A DNA stretch of 64,000 nucleotides, from NCBI RefSeq assembly GCF_009796765.1, contig NZ_CP047023.1:3641501-3705500 (forward strand). Direction: 5' to 3'. The notes beneath the pieces were generated by a model that was given only the letters and a program-made list of their open reading frames with translations, ran no database searches and was not told the origin of the DNA. A program made the translations under genes and the position numbers. Shown here piece by piece: positions 1-8,083 of the stretch. This DNA is from Paraglaciecola sp. L3A3. GTDB lineage: Bacteria; Pseudomonadota; Gammaproteobacteria; Enterobacterales; Alteromonadaceae. Each line of letters begins with the position of its first letter. Positions within the stretch are counted from its first letter, which is position 1.

Positions 1-951
1 ACATACATGAGCTTGAATACGAATATCGTATACATCAGCATAATCACATACTTTTTTAGTTTCGGTAAAACCGCCACATAAACCCACATCAGGTTGCAAT
101 ACGTCAATACTTTGGTCTTCAAAGTATGGACGCACATCCCAACGATGATAAAGTCGTTCACCACCAGCGATTGGTACCCTTACATTTTCAGCTACTTTCT
201 TATGTACTGCTGAATTCAAATAATTGACAGGCTCTTCGTACATCATGCAGCCGACTTCTTCTACTATCTCACCCATTTGAATAGCTGATGCTGCTCCCAT
301 TAATGAATGAGATTCAAAAATTATATCTACATCAGGACCAACCGCAGTGCGAATAGCTCGTAATCGGTCTCCAAATAAGCGCATTTGGGGTTTAGTAAAT
401 AGTCTGGTGCGATCAAATGATGAATTACCGTCTTGATCATAGACAATAGGATCCACTTTTACTGCATCGTAACCTTCAGCTACGGCTTTTAATGCAGCCT
501 CTGCATATTGTTCAGGTTGCGTGAGCTTAGTACATTCTTTATCCCAATCAAATTGTAATTGACTGGCGTAAGTTCTAAGTTTGCCGTTAGTCTTACCGCC
601 TAGTAATTGATATACAGGTACACCAAACGCTTTACCTTTGATATCCCATAAAGCCGTATCTATGGCACTCATTGCCGCATAAAGGACAGGCCCGCCGCCT
701 AATCCCCAAAAACTCTCCCGCAACATACGTGACCATAACAATTCTGTATTGAATGGGTTAAATCCAATTAACATAGCTTCTGCTATTTCTTTGATCATAT
801 GAGCCGCAGCGCTGTGGCCTAGATCATAAGCAAGGCCTGCTTCTCCTACACCAGTGATACCTTCATCAGTGTGAATGCGAATAAAAACTGGATTCCAGGG
901 TGGGCGTTCGGGACAATGAATGTCGAAGATTTCAACACGAGTAATTTTCAT
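1..951 (-). CDS. Mandelate racemase/muconate lactonizing enzyme family protein (probable sugar-acid dehydratase), partial
   Basis: The reading frame is open from an ATG at 951 to the window edge, giving 317 codons with the C-terminus missing. The order of motifs is that of the enolase superfamily: an N-terminal capping domain opening MKITRVEIFDIHCPERPPWN, then barrel motifs VKVD, a metal-ligand region FESHS, EEPVNY and AGGERLY. The Glu residues of the last three are the usual Mg2+ ligands. Family members abstract the proton alpha to a carboxylate, and galactonate/gluconate-type dehydratases are the closest in feel. The exact substrate cannot be read from sequence. It lies 64 bp upstream of a class II aldolase on the same strand, which fits a sugar-acid catabolic operon. 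Family certain; substrate inferred. Confidence 0.88.
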   Translation of the reverse strand, partial: MKITRVEIFDIHCPERPPWNPVFIRIHTDEGITGVGEAGLAYDLGHSAAAHMIKEIAEAMLIGFNPFNTELLWSRMLRESFWGLGGGPVLYAAMSAIDTALWDIKGKAFGVPVYQLLGGKTNGKLRTYASQLQFDWDKECTKLTQPEQYAEAALKAVAEGYDAVKVDPIVYDQDGNSSFDRTRLFTKPQMRLFGDRLRAIRTAVGPDVDIIFESHSLMGAASAIQMGEIVEEVGCMMYEEPVNYLNSAVHKKVAENVRVPIAGGERLYHRWDVRPYFEDQSIDVLQPDVGLCGGFTETKKVCDYADVYDIRIQAHVC

Positions 952-1015
952 TTTATTTTCCTGATTAAAATTTTAAGAATTTAGTTATTAATAAAGACGG
1001 GGATTTAGTTGCAGG

Positions 1016-1783
1016 CTATTCGCAAAAGCTGGGATCAAGTTTATAAGCTCGTCTTAACATAGCAGGCCAAGCTTTTTGGCCACCGGTTTCACCGCTATGC
1101 ACAACATTCGCTTGCGCATATATACCATCAACAATTTTTTGCGGGATTTCAATAATAGGTTGCCCAGCCTGTAATAAATCCATTTGAATTTCGCACGCTC
1201 TTTGTAAATCATAAAAACGCATAAAGGCATCACCCACTGTAGGTCCCAGAGTCAGCCCTCCATGATTATGCAGTAACATATGATTTGTGCTACCCAAGTC
1301 ATTTTGCAATCTTATTTTTTCATCTGCGTTAACAGCAAGACCTTCATAACCGTGATAACTTAACGAAGACAAAGAAAACATAGCGTACTGACTCCAAGGT
1401 TTTAAACCACCTTCAATACTGGCCACACCTATTGTCGCTTTAGTATGAAGATGAATAACACATTGCGCATCATGACGTACTTCATGAATGGCACTATGAA
1501 TGGTAAACCCAGCAGGATTTATTTGATATGGAGAACCATCTAGGACATTGCCTTGTAGATCGACTTTTACTAAATTAGAAGCAGTGACTTCATCAAAGGC
1601 TAAACCAAAAGCATTCACTAGATAATGTTCAGTATTAGGCACACGAACAGAAAGATGAGTATAAATCAAATCTCCCCAACGAAAGTCAGCCACTAAACGG
1701 TAACAGGCGGCTAAATCTATACGTGCTTGCCACTCGAGATCTGAAACTTGACCTTTTAAACTAAAATTATCTAATTCGTACAC
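1016..1783 (-). CDS. Class II aldolase/adducin family protein
   Basis: This matches the class II aldolase/adducin fold: EWQARIDLAACYRLV near the start, a histidine pair in IHLHTKA, and NHGGLTLG further on, the usual zinc-site residues. Enzymes of this type cleave or epimerise phosphorylated or free sugars; substrate unknown. I place the start at a GTG (1783), because a strong AAAGGAG lies ten bases upstream of it and homologues begin near the EWQAR block. An in-frame ATG at 1855 would add 24 residues but has no visible ribosome site. With the GTG start the protein is 255 residues, normal for the family. It is likely co-transcribed with the downstream dehydratase (1-951). Confidence 0.86.
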   Translation of the reverse strand: MYELDNFSLKGQVSDLEWQARIDLAACYRLVADFRWGDLIYTHLSVRVPNTEHYLVNAFGLAFDEVTASNLVKVDLQGNVLDGSPYQINPAGFTIHSAIHEVRHDAQCVIHLHTKATIGVASIEGGLKPWSQYAMFSLSSLSYHGYEGLAVNADEKIRLQNDLGSTNHMLLHNHGGLTLGPTVGDAFMRFYDLQRACEIQMDLLQAGQPIIEIPQKIVDGIYAQANVVHSGETGGQKAWPAMLRRAYKLDPSFCE

Positions 1784-2071
1784 GTTTAACCCACTCCTTT
1801 TCGCACTATTTAATACCTCGAATACTACCTTATTTGGTGTTAATAGCCGATACAAAACATAAGCTAGTTATTACAAATAGTTATCACATAAATTTTAGCT
1901 ACCAGATATTAATGAAGATTTATTAATAGTTAAGTCTATAGCGAAAACTTGTGCAGTTACTTTCTCAACCTTTACGGAGAAAAGTGAACTGTATATATTT
2001 TACATTATGCTGAATAAACCCGATTAACAGACGTTTGTTTAAAACATGCGGCTAACAACACAACAGAATTA

Positions 2072-2899
2072 CTAAAGTAGTAATGGAGCAGCTTGTAACC
2101 AGTTGTACTCTGAGTATTCAGTATTAGCACAAGTGATATGAAGCGTGAAAGCGTGCCTAGATTTGTTAGATAAATTAGGTGCGCTAAAGTGGGGTAATAA
2201 ACCATTAAACACCACTAAAGTACCTTTTTTTACTTCTAAAGGCTGAGCATTTTCATCCTTTGGCCAAGGGATATCCGACAAAGTAACTAACTCAGTAGTA
2301 TCATCAGGGTAACGTTTAAATTGTTCTTTAAGTGGTAACTTTTCACCACCAGCTTGAACTTGTAAACAGCCATTTTCAATTGTCGCATCTTCTATCGCGA
2401 GCCAAAAAGTGATCACTGAAATAGGATCTGTAAAAAAATACGTCCCATCTTGATGCCATCTAATTACTCCACCGATTCTAGGTTGCTTAAATATATACAT
2501 AGATTGGTGTATTTGTGGTTTAACTAACCCTAGCTGCAAGGCGACTTGTTTGATTCTACTATCTTGGCTAAAGTTTTTAAATTCAGGTACTAACACATGT
2601 AAAGCATGGCCAATTTTATTGATACTTAACGATTTTTCTTGGGCTAGGTTACCCATACCATCAAACGCATCTTCTTCAAAAAAGCAGCGCACTTTATCCC
2701 CTGATGACAAAAAGTAGTCGTCGCGGGTCTTACTATGATCTTCGGTAGAAAACACTGATCGAGTCGATTCAGGATCAAACTGCTGCACAATATTATTGGC
2801 CGCCGATTGCAAACAATACATTTCTTCACCTGAAAACAGTTCAGGTAACAGCACATATCCTTTATTTTTATATTCAATTAATTGCTGTGGCGTTAACAT
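2072..2899 (-). CDS. Phytanoyl-CoA dioxygenase (PhyH) family protein
   Basis: A 275-residue Fe(II)/2-oxoglutarate dioxygenase of the PhyH type. The facial triad is visible: H149 and D151 in the WHQDGTYFF block, H237 in LLPHFSAP, and R248 as the likely 2-oxoglutarate anchor in SNKSRHAF. Such enzymes hydroxylate small organic acids or secondary metabolites; bacterial substrates are mostly unknown. An AGGAG lies 13 bases upstream of the ATG at 2899. It is on the same strand as the aldolase and dehydratase, but 288 bp of AT-rich DNA separates it from the aldolase start, so co-transcription is uncertain. Placement beside sugar-acid genes may indicate a role in catabolism of a modified sugar. Confidence 0.87.
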   Translation of the reverse strand: MLTPQQLIEYKNKGYVLLPELFSGEEMYCLQSAANNIVQQFDPESTRSVFSTEDHSKTRDDYFLSSGDKVRCFFEEDAFDGMGNLAQEKSLSINKIGHALHVLVPEFKNFSQDSRIKQVALQLGLVKPQIHQSMYIFKQPRIGGVIRWHQDGTYFFTDPISVITFWLAIEDATIENGCLQVQAGGEKLPLKEQFKRYPDDTTELVTLSDIPWPKDENAQPLEVKKGTLVVFNGLLPHFSAPNLSNKSRHAFTLHITCANTEYSEYNWLQAAPLLL

Positions 2900-3003
2900 T
2901 ATTTTTCAAGCTCCTATTTAGATAACAAAATATTACCTGATTGTTATCAGTAATATAAACAATTAAATAATTCCATTTTATTATTATTGATTTAACCCAT
3001 TAA

Positions 3004-3152
3004 ACACGCCTTAATTATATTTCAGCAGCAGATTTTGTAAGACCTAAATGGGGTATTTACTGCTCAATATCAGAACTGATAGTTTGAGAGCTACAGAAGA
3101 ACAAGTTGCCTTTGCTGATTTTTCCATTAAAAAAGGTAAACTTTCGGAATAA
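3004..3152 (+). pseudogene. Relic of a polysaccharide lyase-like C-terminus, frameshifted
   Basis: Two overlapping frames together spell what looks like the tail of a heparinase-I/glucuronan-lyase type polysaccharide lyase. One frame (3022-3084) gives SAADFVRPKWGIYCSI. The other (3072-3152) gives LRATEEQVAFADFSIKKG followed by TAA. Moving from one to the other needs a frameshift near 3070. No start codon or upstream domain is present. The second frame then continues past its stop to 3254 with a further 33-residue stretch I do not recognise. The family name is from memory of the RPKWGIYRS pattern and is tentative. As a dead fragment it suggests that a larger polysaccharide-use locus was once here. 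Confidence 0.4.
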
Positions 3153-3432
3153 AGACCAGCAACACTTAAACTAATAACTTATCCAGTAGCAAATTGGGGA
3201 AATTTTCCCTTTGATGAAGAACAAATAACTAATCAATCAGTATTCGGCTTTTAAATTGACTATTTATTTGTGTATTTAACCAATCTTTATAGTTCTATCT
3301 ACAAACAACTATTATTCAATAAAATAATCCCTATTAATTTCAATCACTTAATTATTGGCATGTTGTCTGCTATTTCTATTACGAAATAGCGAAAAAATAA
3401 TAACAACACACTTAAATTAGACAAGGATTTAT

Positions 3433-4134
3433 ATGAAACACTCACAATTAACATTTAGCGCAGTATTAATCACCAGCTTACTCACCACCACAGGTTGCAT
3501 TATTCATGTCAATGCTCATGAAGATAACAACAAAAACAAGCACCATTCTCAAAAACATAACAACAATCACAACACGGTATTCGGTGGAATTGAAATTGAA
3601 AGTAACCGTCATGTGGATAACTTAACTTCGGTTAATGGCGGAATCGAAATAGAAGATGGAGTGACGGCCAAAAAAATTGAAACGGTTAATGGTGGGATTG
3701 AAATAGGTAAAAAGGTGAAAATTAAACATGCATCGACTGTCAATGGGGGTATAGAAGCAGATTCACAATTAACCGTTGAAAGTGACTTGAGCACAGTTAA
3801 CGGTGGCATAAAGCTGAAATCAGGATCTAAAGTGGGCGGTAATGTTTCTACCATAAATGGCGGCATTCACCTTCGCGGAACTATAGTTGGTGATGACGTT
3901 AAGACTAAAAATGGCGACATTACGCTAAGTAAAGGATCTGTGGTGGATGGTAATATTGTATATGGTTCAAAAAATAAAGAGTCATGGTGGAAAAACAACG
4001 ACAGTTCTCTACCCACACTAAAAATTGACGCTTCATCAAACGTTAAAGGGCGTATCATATTGGAGCGAAAAGTAAGATTAGATTTTGCCAATGACTCACT
4101 ATTGAAAAAAGTAGAGGGTGAATACATTATATAA
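3433..4134 (+). CDS. Putative lipoprotein with tandem NGGIEI repeats (DUF4097/bactofilin-like solenoid)
   Basis: 233 residues. A signal peptide ends at Cys22 (LLTTTGC, a slightly unusual lipobox). Then comes a short His/Asn-rich stretch, then about seven repeats of roughly 18 residues, each opening with a variant of VNGGIEI (FGGIEIE, VNGGIEIE, VNGGIEIG, VNGGIEA, VNGGIKL, INGGIHL, KNGDITL). The last third is non-repetitive and ends in a basic/hydrophobic stretch. Regular short repeats with alternating polar and beta-branched residues suggest a right-handed beta-solenoid, as in DUF4097-type and bactofilin proteins. Function unknown. ATG at 3433 follows AAGGATTTAT. The gene stands alone and ends at a strong terminator that also serves serA. 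Confidence 0.7.
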   Translation: MKHSQLTFSAVLITSLLTTTGCIIHVNAHEDNNKNKHHSQKHNNNHNTVFGGIEIESNRHVDNLTSVNGGIEIEDGVTAKKIETVNGGIEIGKKVKIKHASTVNGGIEADSQLTVESDLSTVNGGIKLKSGSKVGGNVSTINGGIHLRGTIVGDDVKTKNGDITLSKGSVVDGNIVYGSKNKESWWKNNDSSLPTLKIDASSNVKGRIILERKVRLDFANDSLLKKVEGEYII

Positions 4135-4154
4135 TTTATTTATACAGGCAATAA

Positions 4155-4176
4155 AAAAGGGACCTGAGTCCCTTTT
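4155..4176. terminator. Bidirectional rho-independent terminator (lipoprotein / serA)
   Basis: A nine-base perfect stem, AAAAGGGAC / GTCCCTTTT, with loop CTGA. There are A and T runs on either side, so it can act on both the lipoprotein gene (ending 4134) and the convergent serA (ending 4216). Confidence 0.85.
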
Positions 4177-4215
4177 ATTATTTAGACAACAAACTGTTTA
4201 TCTAAATCAATTTTA

Positions 4216-5448
4216 TTAATGTAAAATTCTGGTTTTGATAGTGCCATCAATTTTTTGCAACTGATCAAAAGCTTCTTCAGCGCGATCAGTTTCAACATCC
4301 ATTACTACATAACCTATATTTTCATTGGTCTGTAAATACTGCGCAGCAATATTGATACCTTTTTCAGTAAAGGCTTGGTTAATTTGAGTTAACACACCTG
4401 GTACGTTTTTATGAATATGTAATAAACGTGAACGGCTACCTGTAGGTTCAGGTAAAGACACTTCTGGAAAGTTAACGGCAGACAAGGTAGAACCATTATC
4501 ACTATATTTTGCTAACTTACCGGCTACTTCAATACCAATATTTTGCTGTGCTTCTTGGGTACTACCACCCACATGAGGAGTCAAAATAACATTATCAAAT
4601 TCAGTTAACGGTGACTCGAACACTTCATTATTTGATTTAGGCTCTACAGGGAATACATCGATAGCAGCACCTGATAATTTACCTGCTTTCAAGGCTGATG
4701 TTAAGGCATCAATATCTATAACAGTACCGCGAGCAGCATTAATCAAAATAGCGCCATCTTTCATTATGTCTAACTCTTTAGCGCCAATCATATTTTTGGT
4801 ACCAGAGGTTTCAGGTACGTGCAAACTGACCACATCTGAAGTACTTAATAGCTGCTTTAACGTTTTAACTTGAGTAGAGTTACCCAAGACTAACTTACTT
4901 TCGACATCAAAGAATTGCACTCGCATACCTAAGTGTTCAGCCAAAATACTCAACTGAGTACCTATATGTCCGTAACCTATAATACCTAAGGTTTTACCTC
5001 TAGCTTCAAAAGAACCATTAGCGCTTTTGTCCCAAATTCCTTTGTGGGCTTTAGCATTTCTCTCTGGAACACCACGTAACAACAATATAAGTTGTCCAAG
5101 TACTAGTTCAGCAACCGAGCGAGTATTAGAAAAAGGCGCGTTAAAAACAGGAATACCACGTTTTTGCGTGGCAGATAAATCAACCTGATTGGTACCAATA
5201 CAAAAACAACCAACAGCCACTAATTTATTAGCCGCTGCAATAACTGTTTCGTTTAATTGGGTTCTAGAACGGATACCGATAAAATGCACATCTTTAATTT
5301 TTTCAATTAATTCATCTTCAGGAAGAGATGTTTTTATGTACTCAATATTCTCATATCCGTTTGCATGTAGGGTATCTAAAGTACTTTGATGCAACCCTTC
5401 AAGTAATAAAATTTTAATTTTTTCTTTCGGCAACGACACTTTGCTCAT
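4216..5448 (-). CDS. serA: D-3-phosphoglycerate dehydrogenase
   Basis: First step of serine synthesis: oxidises 3-phosphoglycerate to 3-phosphohydroxypyruvate with NAD+. The 410-residue product follows E. coli SerA closely, from MSKVSLPKEKIKILLLEG to a C-terminal ACT domain of about 70 residues that binds serine for feedback inhibition. The NAD-binding GYGHIGTQL, the INAARGTVID block and the catalytic His in TPHVGGST are all present. The start is the ATG at 5448, preceded by TGGAAGATCTC; a GTG at 5460 would add four residues and is less likely. The gene stands alone. An apparent MetJ operator (5490-5505) lies just upstream, suggesting control by methionine/SAM. Confidence 0.97.
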   Translation of the reverse strand: MSKVSLPKEKIKILLLEGLHQSTLDTLHANGYENIEYIKTSLPEDELIEKIKDVHFIGIRSRTQLNETVIAAANKLVAVGCFCIGTNQVDLSATQKRGIPVFNAPFSNTRSVAELVLGQLILLLRGVPERNAKAHKGIWDKSANGSFEARGKTLGIIGYGHIGTQLSILAEHLGMRVQFFDVESKLVLGNSTQVKTLKQLLSTSDVVSLHVPETSGTKNMIGAKELDIMKDGAILINAARGTVIDIDALTSALKAGKLSGAAIDVFPVEPKSNNEVFESPLTEFDNVILTPHVGGSTQEAQQNIGIEVAGKLAKYSDNGSTLSAVNFPEVSLPEPTGSRSRLLHIHKNVPGVLTQINQAFTEKGINIAAQYLQTNENIGYVVMDVETDRAEEAFDQLQKIDGTIKTRILH

Positions 5449-5489
5449 GAGATCTTCCACACAACAGGTTAAGGTTACAAATCCAAGAC

Positions 5490-5505
5490 AGACATCTGGA
5501 CGTCT
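5490..5505 (-). promoter_or_regulatory. Candidate MetJ operator upstream of serA
   Basis: On the serA strand this reads AGACGTCCAGATGTCT: two adjacent 8-bp met boxes, each differing at one position from the consensus AGACGTCT. MetJ binds tandem 8-mers cooperatively. The site ends 42 bases upstream of the serA ATG, where a repressor would cover the promoter or early transcript. Supported by sequence match only. Confidence 0.55.
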
Positions 5506-6034
5506 ATTTGAGGTGCAAAATAGCAGAAAACCGTGCTTTTTGCTACTTATTTCAAATATTAAAGTATTGCAGTTAAGATAAGCTGAATTAACTGACTGAC
5601 TATTTATTTTGAGAGGCGACTGCTTGAACTTAAAAACATTATATATAAAAAAACACTAGTAATCTCTATCCTGAGTAATAAATATGTTTTACATAGGAGT
5701 GAATCTCTCGTCCCAAAAGCTGCGAGTTCGATTTAATATACGATAACTTACATGCCTAGTTCGACTAAATATCGATGATTCAATTAGCTCTTGTCGCTAA
5801 ATAGTTTAAATCTAACAGCGACTTTGGAAACGCCTCTGACAAAAACATGCTAAAACTATGGGTTTCAAGTTATTTGTCAGCTGTAATTTCAAGCAACTTT
5901 ATTAACAATCCCCCTAAGAAAGAAACATTCCATAGGGATTCTCATCATTTAGCTATAACCTATAAAAAAATTGTGGCTGTTAACTCAACTCAGACGAGCG
6001 ATAATTAGGTAATTGAAAAATAAAGGATACTAAA
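5506..6034. other. Intergenic region between divergent serA and dapD
   Basis: AT-rich, non-coding on both strands as far as I can read. It must hold the serA and dapD promoters. I see no RNA gene, recognised riboswitch or repeat. Just before the dapD ATG there is a usable ribosome site (AAAGGA, 6024-6029). Confidence 0.5.
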
Positions 6035-6931
6035 ATGACAATAAAACGTAATGGTCACAGATATATAGATGTGGAAACTGGCAAAACTTTAGATGTATGG
6101 TTTCCTCGCAGTAATAAAGAAATCACCCGTAGCTGCTTAGCCAGTAAAGTAGGACTAATTGAAGGCGAATTAATCGAAGTAGAACTCGAAATTAACGAAG
6201 CGCCTAAGTCTGCTGAAGATGCTTACCTACGCTTACATTTATTATCAGAATGTGCCGTGCAACCTAATGCAATCAACCTTGAAGGTGTGTTTGGTTTATT
6301 AACCAATGTCGCTTGGACTTCTGCTGGGCCTGTATTACCTAACAAGGTTGAAGAATTAAGAGAATTAATCGCCTCTGAAAACCATCATTTAACGGTTTCG
6401 TCAATCGACAAATTCCCACGTATGACTGATTACGTTATTCCTGAAGGTGTACGTATTGGGGATGCTGATCGCGTGCGTATGGGTGCCCATTTAGCCTCTG
6501 GTACCACAGTCATGCATGAAGGTTTTGTTAACTTCAATGCAGGGACACTTGGCAGTTCTATGGTTGAAGGTCGAATTTCACAAGGTGTAATCGTCGGTAA
6601 CGGTTCAGATATAGGTGGCGGTTCTTCAACTATGGGCACTTTATCTGGCGGCGGTAAAACCATTAATTCAATCGGTCAAAACAGCATGTTAGGTGCTAAC
6701 GCCGGAGTCGGTATTTCACTTGGCGATGACTGCATAGTTGAAGCTGGCTTATACGTAACAGCTGGTTCTAAAGTGACGACACCAGACGGTAAAGTTGTCG
6801 CAGCTAGAGAGTTATCTGGCATGAACGGCTTATTGTTCCGTCGTAACAGCCAAACAGGTGCAATTGAAGCTATCGTAGCTGACGCATCTAAATGGGGTGG
6901 TTTAAACGCTAGCCTGCACAGTAACGACTAG
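6035..6931 (+). CDS. dapD: 2,3,4,5-tetrahydropyridine-2,6-dicarboxylate N-succinyltransferase
   Basis: Transfers succinyl from succinyl-CoA to tetrahydrodipicolinate in the lysine/diaminopimelate pathway. The 298-residue protein has the left-handed beta-helix hexapeptide region from about residue 130 to 250, with VIPEGVRIGD, MHEGFVNFNAGTLGSSMVEG and GGGSSTMGTLSGGGK as hallmark blocks. It resembles the longer DapD form found in Pseudomonas and relatives more than the 274-residue E. coli form. ATG at 6035 has AAAGGA six bases upstream. In E. coli dapD follows map-glnD; here it sits about 28 kb away from them beside serA, and ends at its own strong terminator. It therefore appears to be monocistronic. 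Confidence 0.93.
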   Translation: MTIKRNGHRYIDVETGKTLDVWFPRSNKEITRSCLASKVGLIEGELIEVELEINEAPKSAEDAYLRLHLLSECAVQPNAINLEGVFGLLTNVAWTSAGPVLPNKVEELRELIASENHHLTVSSIDKFPRMTDYVIPEGVRIGDADRVRMGAHLASGTTVMHEGFVNFNAGTLGSSMVEGRISQGVIVGNGSDIGGGSSTMGTLSGGGKTINSIGQNSMLGANAGVGISLGDDCIVEAGLYVTAGSKVTTPDGKVVAARELSGMNGLLFRRNSQTGAIEAIVADASKWGGLNASLHSND

Positions 6932-6954
6932 GTTTCTTATTTTATAAGAGCATT

Positions 6955-6981
6955 AAAAAAGGCGCTGGTAGCGCCTTTTTT
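6955..6981 (+). terminator. Rho-independent terminator of dapD
   Basis: Stem GGCGCT / AGCGCC with loop GGT, flanked by six A and six T, which extends the stem to twelve pairs. It lies 24 bases after the dapD stop codon. Confidence 0.9.
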
Positions 6982-7142
6982 GTTTTTTAACAGCACGACT
7001 TGGTCGCTTACTATGACTTCGTCACTACAAGCATTCACTACGTTCACAAAGCATGACTTCGTCACTTATGTGCTGCGCACACTTTATTCACTTCGTTCAC
7101 AGCAATCCATTGCGTTTTTGATACGGCATCCCTGCCGCACCA

Positions 7143-7174
7143 GTTACTCTTTTTCAACAGCAAAAAAGAGTAAC
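7143..7174. repeat. Perfect 12-bp inverted repeat (hairpin)
   Basis: Arms GTTACTCTTTTT and AAAAAGAGTAAC around an eight-base loop. The run of T sits inside the stem, so it is not a classical terminator for either neighbour. It looks like the core of a dispersed repeat. Confidence 0.65.
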
Positions 7175-7207
7175 CAGATAACGCCGCACTCCGGCAAAGC
7201 TCTATTT

Positions 7208-7312
7208 CTATTTTTTATAAACTCAACAGGCCGTGCTAATTTGTTCCCAACAAAACACCACTCAATTGGCTATCCATGCCAATTGTCCTATTGAGTTTTT
7301 AATAAAAAATAG
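7208..7312. repeat. Nested inverted repeats (105 bp)
   Basis: Outer arms 7208-7230 and 7287-7312 are near-complementary (CTATTTTTTAT...CTCAACAGG against CCTATTGAG...AAAAAATAG). They enclose a perfect eight-base pair CAATTGGC / GCCAATTG (7263-7285). Could be a small non-autonomous element or a folded RNA. Confidence 0.5.
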
Positions 7313-7423
7313 CGAGCTTTGAGTCGCGACAAAATCAAAAGCATGTGCTTCGCACACAAAAAAAAGCTATGTTACTAAAATTGTCGTTAACTTGTTAAGA
7401 CTGCTATTAAGCATGGAGGGTAT

Positions 7424-8083
7424 ATGCAAGATTTGATTGAAAATTTAACTCAAAAACTTATTCACTCACAGAACGGCACTCAGAATTACAATATATTTAT
7501 TGCCGAAAAGGGCGATACTTTTCGTCTAATAAACTCTCAATGGAATAAAAGTAGTTACACTCAAGACTTATCCTTCGCAACAGTAAAAAAGTTGGATAGA
7601 GGTATTATTCTCACTATTTTTGCTAAATTAGAATTTTTGATTAACAACTGTATCCTACAAGACCTCTTCTCTAAACCTGACGAATATAATGTAAATATTA
7701 AATATTTCGAAAATATCAGTAAGGTAAAGACAAAAATTATAGAAAAATTTAAAAGTAGTACTCCCATTAAATCGTCACATTTATTAAGTGAAATTCAAAA
7801 AATTAAATTCAGAAATAGGCTGGACTATTGTTTGTATTTAGGGATGTTCGGTAATGAGCAAAAAAGTAAGATCAGTGATTTAATAAATACTAGGAACTAT
7901 CTTGCACATGAATGGGCTGAAAAACTTGCCGTATACAAAGACTATAAGCTTAGAGATCCAGATAACCTGAAACAATTTTCGAAAGACTTGATTGAAATAT
8001 TTTCATTTTTTATCGAAAAATATAGGGCGCTACAGCTGTCGGTTAATTATCGAAGCCTTATAACGGAATTTTTAAACGAGTAA
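7424..8083 (+). CDS. HEPN-like hypothetical protein (possible ribonuclease/defence protein)
   Basis: 219 residues, clearly more AT-rich than its neighbours, with a strong GGAGG just before the ATG at 7424. I do not recognise a close family. Residues 155-165 (INTRNYLAHEW) contain R157-N-x3-H162, the R-x4-H pattern of HEPN ribonucleases. It sits between helices predicted from the hydrophobic pattern (about 55-80, 128-142, 150-165, 183-205). HEPN proteins are commonly RNA-cutting toxins or abortive-infection effectors, often paired with an MNT nucleotidyltransferase; no MNT gene is adjacent. Flanking repeats on both sides and a lone position between conserved genes suggest acquisition by transfer. 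Function inferred only. Confidence 0.55.
   Translation: MQDLIENLTQKLIHSQNGTQNYNIFIAEKGDTFRLINSQWNKSSYTQDLSFATVKKLDRGIILTIFAKLEFLINNCILQDLFSKPDEYNVNIKYFENISKVKTKIIEKFKSSTPIKSSHLLSEIQKIKFRNRLDYCLYLGMFGNEQKSKISDLINTRNYLAHEWAEKLAVYKDYKLRDPDNLKQFSKDLIEIFSFFIEKYRALQLSVNYRSLITEFLNE

Larger units (their letters stand above)
6986..7380. repeat. Hairpin-rich intergenic repeat region
   Basis: About 400 bp made of short repeated and inverted motifs. GACTTCGTCAC occurs twice (7016 and 7050 area), with related CACTACGTTCAC and CACTTCGTTCAC copies nearby. It also holds the two larger inverted repeats listed separately and a small hairpin TGTGC TTC GCACA near 7345. The texture is that of dispersed, non-coding repeat families seen between genes in Alteromonadales genomes. 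The open frame across it is a by-product of the repeats, not a gene. Confidence 0.55.

Noticed and set aside
1784..1855. ATG start of the class II aldolase at 1855
   Set aside because: No ribosome site, while the GTG at 1783 has AAAGGAG at proper spacing and matches the usual N-terminus.
6980..7294. A 104-codon open frame after the dapD terminator
   Set aside because: It is made of repeat motifs and inverted repeats, has odd amino-acid content and overlaps the terminator T run. Taken as a non-coding repeat.
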